Below are positions 29,287 through 36,311 of a stretch of DNA of 36,311 bases, piece after piece. The stretch is from a virus: positions 1-36,311 of the IMG/VR virus record IMGVR_UViG_3300042485_000814; one strand, 5' to 3'. Made by a program: the position numbers and the translations under genes. The notes under the pieces were generated by a model. It saw nothing but the letters and a program-made list of their open reading frames with translations, ran no database searches and was not told the origin of the DNA. Numbering within the stretch: position 1 is the first letter of the stretch; every line of letters starts with the position of its first letter.

Positions 29287-29541
29287 ATGATGACCGGCTT
29301 CATCTTGGTTAGTGCGTTGCAGCATAAGGATGAAGTGGACGAGCTGCTCGACAAGGATGAGCGATGGCTTGACCTGATTGTTAACACAAGCGACATCAGC
29401 GTGGTGTATGAAGATGAGCACGCAGAGCGAACATTCATAACGCTAATGAGCAACGATAAAGAGATTACCACAAAGAACACACTGGATGAGATTATTCAAA
29501 AGATTAGGCGAGCGACTTCGATCAACATTTACTCGCAGTAA
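29287..29541 (+). CDS. Small acidic protein (84 aa)
   Basis: Starts one base after the zinc-ribbon stop at a double ATG (29287 and 29290). MMTGFILVSALQHKDEVDELLDKDERWLDLIVNTSDISVV... is an alpha/beta protein with an acidic middle. An in-frame ATG at 29257 would overlap the gene before. Its end overlaps the chaperone gene by 56 nt. Unknown function. Confidence 0.55.
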   Translation: MMTGFILVSALQHKDEVDELLDKDERWLDLIVNTSDISVVYEDEHAERTFITLMSNDKEITTKNTLDEIIQKIRRATSINIYSQ

Positions 29542-30127
29542 GAAAACAACATACAACCTCGTTGAAGTATTCAAGCATGGCGGGCATAGGTACTACCGAT
29601 TCCCCAAGGAGGTCAACATGCCGCTCGAGAGGTTCTCCATGAGCATGAGCTTGCTTGAGCGATTAAGCAGCGGGCTATCGGGCAGCGAGATGGAGAAGAT
29701 ATTGACCGAGATGGAGAAGGCACTCAGCGCGGGATTGAGCAATCCTAAGACAGCGGCACTCATGGGCGCATACATCCACGTAATTCGCGAAAGGCAGAAC
29801 ACGGTTATCCATCGCGACATACTGCTTAACATCGCAGCGACTTGGATAATTCGCGAGGACGAGAACCCGGCAGAGATTAACCCCGACATACATCAGCAGA
29901 AGCTGCAAACATTTGAGGCGTTGAGCAAGGGGGGTGCTCACGATTTTTTTTACAGCTTGGGTATCGAGCCGCTGATGCCCTTATTCAATATTTCAGCTCA
30001 AGAGTTTCAAACGCTCTGGGAGTACAACACGGTAGAACTTCGCAAGCTGCACGAGGCGTTACGCCAGCTGAGCTCTCACCGCAAAGCAGGGCTAAGAGAT
30101 CAGCCGACACCTTCCGCGAGCAAGTGA
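29486..30127 (+). CDS. Tail assembly chaperone-like protein (G-like)
   Basis: A 213-residue protein just upstream of the tape measure. HGGHRYYRFPKEVNMPLERF and a helical core followed by DFFYSLGIEPLMPLFNISAQEFQTLWEYN fit the tail assembly chaperones of Bacteroidetes phages. These bind the tape measure during tail assembly. The gene contains a perfect -1 slippery heptamer (29929-29935) and the -1 frame is open to 30243, so a longer G-T-like fusion may also be made. The start overlaps the previous gene by 56 nt; a later start near 29618 is possible. Confidence 0.65.
   Translation: MRLFKRLGERLRSTFTRSKKTTYNLVEVFKHGGHRYYRFPKEVNMPLERFSMSMSLLERLSSGLSGSEMEKILTEMEKALSAGLSNPKTAALMGAYIHVIRERQNTVIHRDILLNIAATWIIREDENPAEINPDIHQQKLQTFEALSKGGAHDFFYSLGIEPLMPLFNISAQEFQTLWEYNTVELRKLHEALRQLSSHRKAGLRDQPTPSASK
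29929..29935 (+). other. Candidate -1 ribosomal slippery site (GGGGGGT)
   Basis: GGGGGGT fits X-XXY-YYZ in the chaperone frame (G GGG GGT). A run of eight T (29944-29951) nine bases later gives a second slippery chance (T TTT TTT). The -1 frame has a stop at 29914-29916, just upstream, and is then open through 30243. Confidence 0.5.
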
Positions 30128-30243
30128 TGAACCTTGCCGGAGGTAGCATATCCGAGTTCAATGAGTTAATGGCTTCCGATGTTTCGGTTTATTTGCTTAA
30201 ATTTGAGGCAGCAATAAAGGCTCAAAATGGCAACAAAGGTTGA
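30127..30243 (+). CDS. Second half of tail assembly chaperone (T-like), 38 aa if started at ATG
   Basis: The ATG shares the A of the chaperone stop (TGATG), and the end overlaps the tape measure by 17 nt. The product NLAGGSISEFNELMASDVSVYLLKFEAAI resembles the C-terminal part of frameshifted tail assembly chaperones. In the -1 frame the sequence before the ATG (SADTFREQV) continues smoothly into it, so it may be made as a fusion rather than from this ATG. Confidence 0.55.
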   Translation: MNLAGGSISEFNELMASDVSVYLLKFEAAIKAQNGNKG

Positions 30244-32752
30244 GATTATCTACGAAGCCGAGGCTACGAGCCTAAAGGCAACGGTCAACGAAGTAAACAA
30301 GGCGAATGATGCCGTGGTGGCATCGGCACAGGAAAGCTCGAAGAAGGTAGCCGATACCTATAAGACAGCTGGCAAAAGCATCGCAGCTGCGTTCTCGGGT
30401 GGCGAAGTAAAGAAAGCTCTGGCCGATCAGAACAAGTCCTTTGAAGATTTGAATAAGAAGGCCGTGCCGCTAACAAGGGTGTTGCGTGGCTTAAAGAATG
30501 AACTCAACGCACTCGAGGAAGCGGGCAAAGGAGGAACAGAGCAGTTCAGGCAATTAGAGCGCGAAGCCGCAAGGCTCGAAGACCAAATTGGCGATACCCG
30601 CGCTCGCGTTTCTAACCTTGCAAGTGATACGTTTAAGTTCGATGCAGCGGTGGAAGCCACGCAAGGACTCGCGGCTGGCTTCGAGATTGCTCAGGGCGCG
30701 GCGGCATTGTTCGGCTCAGAGAGTGAAGATTTGCAGAAGGCATTGCTGAAGGTGCAGGCTGCGACTGCCATCGCTAACGGAGTGCAGCAAGTGGCTAACC
30801 TATTGCTCGAGGAAAGCAAGATTAAGACCTTAGTGCTGACAAATGCGCAAGTTGCTTACGCAACGGTTGTGGGCACATCCACAGGTGCGATGAAAGCATT
30901 CAGAATTGCATTAGCCGCTACTGGTATAGGCTTGATCGTGATCGGCTTGGTTGCTTTGATTGAGAACTTCGATAAGGTAAAGCGTGTTCTCGAGAACTCG
31001 ATACCGGGATTCAAAGAGGTAAGCAACGCGATTGGAGGTGTTGTAGATACGATCAAGGAATGGGTAGGTGCATCAGGCGAAGCAGAGCGAGCTGGTGCCG
31101 CATTTGATGCAGCCACGAAGAAGCAGAATGCTGCGGCTGATGCTGTGGTGAAATCTTATGAGCGCAGGATTGATATCGAGAAAGCAGCAGGCCGAAGCAC
31201 TACTCAACTTGAGATTGAAAGAGAGCAGGCTGTGATTGATGCGAACGAAAAGATTCTTAAAGACTATCGAAGCAAATCAAGCGAGATTGTTCAGCTGGAT
31301 GAAGAGGAAAAGCAAAAGGCAGTTCAATTAGCAAGGGATGCCGCAGATGCGATTGCTGAATCTCAAAATAATATTCTTGTTATTAGAACTGAAGCCGCAA
31401 AGGAAGCATCCGACAAAGCCAAAGAGGAAGCAAAGAAAGCAGCCGAAGCAGAAAAAAAAGCAGCCGAGGATGTAGCCAAGGCACGCGAAAACTTAGCTAA
31501 GTTAGAGACCGATGCTTTGCAGGCGCAATTGGATGAACGCGAAAAGATACTAAGCGAGAGCAACGCTAAGATTCAAGAACTTGAAAAGGCGTTTTTAGAA
31601 TCAAGGTTTGCAGCTGGAAGTATTGAAGAAAAGAAACTGCAAGATGCCATCTTAGCAATCAAAGAGCAAGCTACAAAGAGTATTGCTGAGATTGACAAAA
31701 AGGCAATTGATGATGCGGCGGCAAAGAAAAAGGAAGCTGAAGATAAAGCGACACAAGAAGCAGAGAAGGCAGCGGAGGAAAGAAGCAAGCTGGTAATCGC
31801 TGGCATCGATGCTGAGATAAATGCGGTCAAAACTTTAGAGATTGCAGAGGGCACATCGCTCGAAAGAAGGATTCAGCTTATTGAATTGGATTCACAAAAG
31901 CGCCTTGAATTAGCCAAAGACAATGCCAGCGAGATAAAACTCATCAACGCCGAGACCGAGCAAGCCATCCGCGAAGAGCGTAAGAAGTCACGCGATGAAG
32001 CAATCGACCAAGCGTTTGAGATTGCAAGTGCTTCGGCTGATGCGCTCGGTAGTATCTTAAAGTTTCAAAGCCAGCTAACCGAGAACCGAATTGCTGAGAT
32101 ACAAAGCAGCAGCGAAAAGGAACTCGAAGCGATTAACAGTTCACTCGAAAGCGAAGTAGTTAAGGCCAACAAACGCGAGGCATTGGAGAAGCGCACACAA
32201 TCTAAGATAGCAGCCGAAAAGCAAAAGCAGGCTCGGCAAGAAAAGGCATTGAATATCTTCCGAGCAACCATTGACACGGCTGCATCAATTGTTAAGACAG
32301 GGGCGCAGCTGGGTTACCCTGCCGCGCTTCCATTCCAAATCCTTGCCGGTATTATTGGAGCTGCTAACATCGCAGCAATCGCAGCACAGCCATTGCCTAA
32401 GTTCAAGAAGGGTGGTATGGTAGGCGGTCGCAGCCATGAGGCAGGCGGCACATTGATTGAAGCCGAGCGTGGCGAGTTCGTGGTGAATAAGAACTCAGTA
32501 ATGCGCAACCGCCGAGAACTCGATGCCATCAACACATCGAGCGCAGCGTTCAGGCGATTAATTGATGAGCGTTACGTGCGCCCTGCCATACTCAACTATG
32601 CGATGAATAACAAGCGCGATGGCATAACGGTTAATGCTTCGCTTAACAGCAAGTCGATGGAGAAAGAGCTCAAGGGATTGCGAAAGGATATGCGCAATAA
32701 GAACACCATTGTAAACATTAACGGCGGGGATTCTCGGTACTCATGGCAGTAG
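30227..32752 (+). CDS. Tape measure protein
   Basis: An 841-residue protein, the longest here. It has a helical N terminus with heptads, hydrophobic segments near 224-245 (LAATGIGLIVIGLVALI) and 695-720 (FQILAGIIGAANIAAIAA), and an Ala/Glu/Lys coiled coil over about 385-530. Near the end it has KFKKGGMVGGRSHEAGGTLIEAERGEFVVNK, a hallmark of tape measure C-terminal regions in Bacteroidetes phages. It sets tail length (at about 1.5 angstrom per residue, near 125 nm) and is expelled during infection. Confidence 0.92.
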   Translation: MATKVEIIYEAEATSLKATVNEVNKANDAVVASAQESSKKVADTYKTAGKSIAAAFSGGEVKKALADQNKSFEDLNKKAVPLTRVLRGLKNELNALEEAGKGGTEQFRQLEREAARLEDQIGDTRARVSNLASDTFKFDAAVEATQGLAAGFEIAQGAAALFGSESEDLQKALLKVQAATAIANGVQQVANLLLEESKIKTLVLTNAQVAYATVVGTSTGAMKAFRIALAATGIGLIVIGLVALIENFDKVKRVLENSIPGFKEVSNAIGGVVDTIKEWVGASGEAERAGAAFDAATKKQNAAADAVVKSYERRIDIEKAAGRSTTQLEIEREQAVIDANEKILKDYRSKSSEIVQLDEEEKQKAVQLARDAADAIAESQNNILVIRTEAAKEASDKAKEEAKKAAEAEKKAAEDVAKARENLAKLETDALQAQLDEREKILSESNAKIQELEKAFLESRFAAGSIEEKKLQDAILAIKEQATKSIAEIDKKAIDDAAAKKKEAEDKATQEAEKAAEERSKLVIAGIDAEINAVKTLEIAEGTSLERRIQLIELDSQKRLELAKDNASEIKLINAETEQAIREERKKSRDEAIDQAFEIASASADALGSILKFQSQLTENRIAEIQSSSEKELEAINSSLESEVVKANKREALEKRTQSKIAAEKQKQARQEKALNIFRATIDTAASIVKTGAQLGYPAALPFQILAGIIGAANIAAIAAQPLPKFKKGGMVGGRSHEAGGTLIEAERGEFVVNKNSVMRNRRELDAINTSSAAFRRLIDERYVRPAILNYAMNNKRDGITVNASLNSKSMEKELKGLRKDMRNKNTIVNINGGDSRYSWQ

Positions 32753-34749
32753 AAATTAAATTCCTTATCGACAACCTCGACCGAGGCCAGCCGCTTAACC
32801 CTGAGGACTTCGGCATCAATATTACCACGGACGATAACATCGGAGCCCGCATTGTATCGTTCGATAGTGATTTAACTTTTGGCGGTGATGTGTTCAATTA
32901 CCTATACACTAAGCTCGAGACATCAGGATACTGCGAGCTTGTGCGTGTGAGCGTGCAATACCTTTGCAACTCGGGTACCTGGGAGAAGTTGGTCGATGGC
33001 TATATCATTGTTACAGAATCGAACTTTTTGCTCGATAGATGCCAAGTAAAGACTAAGCTCTACGATGAAACATTCAGTACCAAGATTAACAACAACAAGA
33101 GCATCCCATTCTCGCTGTCCTTATCCGCATCAAAGAACGGCACATCGATAACGCCGCCAGTAATGCGGAGGCTTGACATATTCAACCCGCCCACCGGAAC
33201 CTATGAAGCGCAGTTCGCATACGGCTACGCGCTTTATGATGTCTTCCAGCATTTGATTAATTGCATGAGCGATGGCTTGATTGACTTTGATTCAAACTTC
33301 TTTGCATACACCTATCCCGATGCGAGCTTGCCAGTATACACGCAAGGCAATGTGCTAAGACAGCGACAGCCATTCGAGATGACTGCGACTTTCGAGAAGC
33401 TATATCTCGCAATGAAGCAAAAGGTCAACCTCGGCATCGGCTTCGAGAAGCAAGCCAATGGCAGACCATTGCTACGCATCGAGCCGATTTCATACTTCCA
33501 GCAATCGGGCGCATCGGCTAACCTTTACGATCAGCCGGAAATTGAGATGAGGTTCGACACCACTCGGCTGTATGCCGCTGTGGACTTTGGCTCTGACCCA
33601 TTCCTCGAACAGGCTGAGTGCGATGGTGGCAATACTGCATGCACGTTTGTGCAAACGCCATTCAGAGGATTCAGGATTGAGACATTCGGATTCATTGGCG
33701 AATGCAACACATCGAACGTGCTTAATGTTAAGAGCGGCGATATCATATTCGATGCCAACGTAATTGAGGATGTGATTCGCTTTGCATCGCCGAGCTATGA
33801 CCTAAACAACTTCATCATTCAGTCGAGTTATAGTGCATTCTACACGCCGAACGGATTTATCGCGATTCCATTCGACCCTTATACAATTGGGCAGACGATA
33901 TACAACGGGCTTTATAGAAATATTAATGTTTCAGCGAATTGGTTGAGCGGCTATCCCAATAGCTTATTCAGTTTCTTGAATGCGCCATTCACGCCATCAC
34001 AAGCAGCTTGCGAGGTAAGGATTGCAGGAGTACCAAATAATCCAGTATTTGATGCTAATGACACTACAACCGAATCATATTTCTCAATGAACGGTGTTTA
34101 TATTCCGTTTGGAGATGAGTTTAATGACCCTAATAATTTATTTTCAGGAGATTCTTACGTATGCCCATTTGCAGGGCTTTACACTGTTACATTACAATTA
34201 ATTCGAGGTAATGGTATTGACCCACTTGTAGGCAATGTGACAAATTTCTGTTCAATAGTTCGTCGCGATTCAAACGATACATTTATTTCTGAAACACCAT
34301 CATTCCCACCGCTTACGCAAACATATCCATCATTTTCATTGGTTACGGTTACAACATCATTTGTATGCAATCAAGGCGATAAGATAAGCGCAAATTTTTA
34401 CGCATTGGTTCAAAATGGCATAAATATACCTATAAGGATTGCCAGTACTTTTGGCGGTCAAAATAGCTACATGGACATCACAGCCGTTCCATTAAACGCG
34501 AACAACCCAGACCAAGACCTCGACCCAGTCAATATCGACGATGTGCAAGCCTACCTATATAAGTTCAAGCGACCGCTGACGATGGCAGAGATTAACGCCA
34601 TCACAAGCGAGACATCAAAGCCGATACAACTCGGTCGCAGGGATGACAGCCTTGCCGTGATTGATACCTACATTAAGAACATTCAGATTGAGTCAGTGAT
34701 GCGCAAGGCCGCGCAATTCGAACTACGTTCAAACAAACTACTTCCATGA
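32743..34749 (+). CDS. Large tail protein after tape measure (668 aa)
   Basis: Overlaps the tape measure stop by 10 nt. The N-terminal 300 residues are alpha/beta with DDNIGARIVSFDSDLTFGGDVFNYLYTKLETSG and WEKLVDGYI. The middle (about 380-590) is more beta-rich and its DNA (about 33900-34480) is more A+T-rich, like an inserted or exchanged domain. Location fits a distal tail or tail-tip baseplate-hub protein. No enzymatic motif is seen. Confidence 0.6.
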   Translation: MAVEIKFLIDNLDRGQPLNPEDFGINITTDDNIGARIVSFDSDLTFGGDVFNYLYTKLETSGYCELVRVSVQYLCNSGTWEKLVDGYIIVTESNFLLDRCQVKTKLYDETFSTKINNNKSIPFSLSLSASKNGTSITPPVMRRLDIFNPPTGTYEAQFAYGYALYDVFQHLINCMSDGLIDFDSNFFAYTYPDASLPVYTQGNVLRQRQPFEMTATFEKLYLAMKQKVNLGIGFEKQANGRPLLRIEPISYFQQSGASANLYDQPEIEMRFDTTRLYAAVDFGSDPFLEQAECDGGNTACTFVQTPFRGFRIETFGFIGECNTSNVLNVKSGDIIFDANVIEDVIRFASPSYDLNNFIIQSSYSAFYTPNGFIAIPFDPYTIGQTIYNGLYRNINVSANWLSGYPNSLFSFLNAPFTPSQAACEVRIAGVPNNPVFDANDTTTESYFSMNGVYIPFGDEFNDPNNLFSGDSYVCPFAGLYTVTLQLIRGNGIDPLVGNVTNFCSIVRRDSNDTFISETPSFPPLTQTYPSFSLVTVTTSFVCNQGDKISANFYALVQNGINIPIRIASTFGGQNSYMDITAVPLNANNPDQDLDPVNIDDVQAYLYKFKRPLTMAEINAITSETSKPIQLGRRDDSLAVIDTYIKNIQIESVMRKAAQFELRSNKLLP

Positions 34750-36311
34750 GCTACACATCGATACCAAACCAACCGATAATATTTAGCAGCACATTGCCCG
34801 AGGTATGCGATGGATGCGGCTCTGAGTTCGCGCAGCTTGCCGACTTCAACGATCAACTATTCTGGCAGCTCGAAGCAGGGCAGTGCGGTTACCTGCGATT
34901 CAATGAAATTATACTTGTCAATGATGCGAATGTTGATGGCTTTGATATAACCTTTCCCGGCAGCAATGACGATACCGCACTTGTTGCATATACCTTCTTC
35001 AAGTTCATCAACTGCCTCGAGTATAAGCTAACAATCACAATCAATACAGGCGCGGTGGGTACGTTAATCGTGGGCTTTACCAATGGTGATTCGGTGAACA
35101 TCAGCGCGGTGGGTACCCATGTAATTTACCTGAAGGCTACCGACATCCCTGCGAATACTAACAGCAATATTCAGGATTTGTTTATTGGCACTAACACAAC
35201 CGTGCAAGAGTTCATTGGAAGCGTTACCATTGATGACTTCCAGCCCAACTGCAACGGCGCGTTATTCGCGGGCATCGTTGATGCTACAACGCTGGCTGTG
35301 GTGCAAGTGCTCGACCCAGTACTAACAACGAAGGACCAATACCTCACGGCGGGCATTGCCTTGGCTGATTACGACCTTGAGCCGGGCTGCTATCGTTTAG
35401 CGATTGCGGACTTCTGCACCAACACATGCGGGCAGTATTACATTTACAATCCGTACTTCAACGATTGGGGCGGGTGTATCGATTGCCCGCCGCTTGGCTG
35501 GAGTAGCGTGGCGGTAACTGGCAGCGATACCTGGAACATCGGCGGCGGCGAGGCGCAGATTGACCTAACGGTGTTAGGAAACTCGACAAGCCTTGAGTCG
35601 ATTACCGAGCTATGCGAGGACACGGATTACTATGTGACTATTGAAGTGGATTCGATTGCCAATGCACGGCTACGGCTTCAGGTCGATGGGGTTAACTACG
35701 CCACAGCCATAAGCGCAGCGGGAACTTATAACTTCACGATAACAGTAACGCAGTCCGGAGCATTGAGCCTACTCGGTTCGCAGTTCGGCGCTTCGCTCAA
35801 TGGCGAGATAACGGTTAAGCGTATCACGGTGCGAGCTGATAAGAACTGGGCGAAGTATGACAAGTACAGCGACCTGATTCAGATTGGTGACTTCACGGAT
35901 GAATGCCGCTTCTTTAAGATTGAAGGCTGCAATGGCGAGAATCAATTCGGGCTGGGCTTCAGCGGCACATCATTCTTGCCGGGCATCCGATTGGAAGGGC
36001 GAAGATTCCAGCCGCAATACGATACCGATACCGACCTCTTTAGATACGCATCGGGCAGATGGCAGGCGAGCTTTGTAGACCGCAAAAAGAAACTCAGCTA
36101 TCACTTCGGGCGCTTGCCTGAGTACGTGCTCGACTTCCTCTCGATTGTTTTCTACTTCGATAACTGCTATGTGAATGGTGAGCTATCCTTCCCAGCCGAC
36201 AATGAATTTCCGACCATCGAGTATGACAATGCCGATGACCTTGGCAGCTTGACAATCGAGCTGTATAAGAAGAAGGAGAAAGTGCGCAAGACCGTATGTG
36301 TTGGCGTGGAT
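34746..36311 (+). CDS. Tail protein, N-terminal part (3' end cut by window edge)
   Basis: The ATG overlaps the previous stop (ATGA) and the frame stays open for 522 codons to the window end. Residues 281-522 are about 95% identical in DNA to the fragment at the window start, so the full protein should be about 557 residues. The N-terminal half is new: PEVCDGCGSEFAQLADFNDQLFWQLEAGQCG, then beta-sandwich-like repeats rich in Asn, Thr and Val, with two similar stretches (about 47-150 and 240-345) that may be duplicated carbohydrate-binding-like domains. Probably tail tip or receptor contacting. Confidence 0.75.
   Translation, partial: MSYTSIPNQPIIFSSTLPEVCDGCGSEFAQLADFNDQLFWQLEAGQCGYLRFNEIILVNDANVDGFDITFPGSNDDTALVAYTFFKFINCLEYKLTITINTGAVGTLIVGFTNGDSVNISAVGTHVIYLKATDIPANTNSNIQDLFIGTNTTVQEFIGSVTIDDFQPNCNGALFAGIVDATTLAVVQVLDPVLTTKDQYLTAGIALADYDLEPGCYRLAIADFCTNTCGQYYIYNPYFNDWGGCIDCPPLGWSSVAVTGSDTWNIGGGEAQIDLTVLGNSTSLESITELCEDTDYYVTIEVDSIANARLRLQVDGVNYATAISAAGTYNFTITVTQSGALSLLGSQFGASLNGEITVKRITVRADKNWAKYDKYSDLIQIGDFTDECRFFKIEGCNGENQFGLGFSGTSFLPGIRLEGRRFQPQYDTDTDLFRYASGRWQASFVDRKKKLSYHFGRLPEYVLDFLSIVFYFDNCYVNGELSFPADNEFPTIEYDNADDLGSLTIELYKKKEKVRKTVCVGVD
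35585..36311. repeat. Right copy of near-identical terminal repeat
   Basis: Counterpart of 1-727, ungapped, about 95% identical by hand count. Only about six amino-acid changes arise from roughly 38 base changes (for example Val to Ala, Asp to Asn, Thr to Lys), so both copies have been under protein-level selection. Confidence 0.9.

Noticed and set aside
30198-30205. TAAATTTG as a promoter for the tape measure
   Set aside because: It lies inside the open -1 frame of the chaperone and has no TTG at the right distance; about nine such matches are expected by chance on this strand.
35585-36311. True direct terminal repeat or tandem gene duplication
   Set aside because: Terminal repeats should be identical, and a duplication would not be cut exactly by both window ends; closure across strain variants explains both facts better.
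1-36311. CRISPR array, tRNA genes, insertion sequences, integrase or attachment site
   Set aside because: No spaced direct repeats, no cloverleaf in any gap, no transposase or recombinase motifs, and no candidate att core were seen in reading all gaps.

Overview
The window looks like an essentially complete genome of a tailed, probably siphovirus-like phage that infects a Bacteroidetes host. All genes lie on the + strand, most with 4-20 nt start/stop overlaps. Host assignment rests on promoters: the Bacteroidetes -7 box TAnnTTTG lies at or very near about ten gene boundaries, twice with a TTG exactly 19 nt upstream. Start codons mostly lack a clear Shine-Dalgarno and follow A/C-rich leaders. 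No integrase, excisionase, clear lysogeny repressor, tRNA gene or CRISPR array was seen.

The two ends carry the same gene. Positions 1-727 and 35585-36311 align without gaps at about 95% identity by hand count, so the map closes to a circle of about 35.6 kb. The mostly silent mismatches suggest an assembly that closed across two strain variants.

Layout: (1) 1-7.2 kb: end of a tail protein, a promoter-driven 179-aa protein that may be the tail tube, a glycosyltransferase and a methyltransferase, portal, head-morphogenesis protein, scaffold and small proteins, closed by an intrinsic terminator. (2) 7.3-8.5 kb: major capsid gene as its own unit, with promoter, folded leader and 3' terminator. 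(3) 8.5-14.1 kb: virion, neck and fibre proteins. (4) 14.1-16.5 kb: GH24 endolysin, small membrane proteins, and a PAS + histidine-kinase dimerisation/phosphoacceptor protein with no ATPase domain. (5) 16.6-25.9 kb: early and replication genes, including an SSB-like protein, a PD-(D/E)XK nuclease, a VRR-NUC nuclease, a ParB-like protein, a replication protein and DnaB helicase. A promoter-to-terminator segment of about 110 nt that folds strongly lies directly before the replication gene. (6) 25.9-28.7 kb: ParB-DNA methyltransferase fusion and both terminase subunits. (7) 28.7 kb to the end: tail genes, with a probable frameshifted tail assembly chaperone, tape measure, and two large tail proteins.

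The best candidates for new biology are the structured RNA/attenuator at 22032-22144 and the ATPase-less PAS-DHp protein at 15172-15738. Next come the possible -1 frameshift in the chaperone gene, the family of GGGCGG hairpins after early genes, and a fusion of a neck-like domain to a long fibre.
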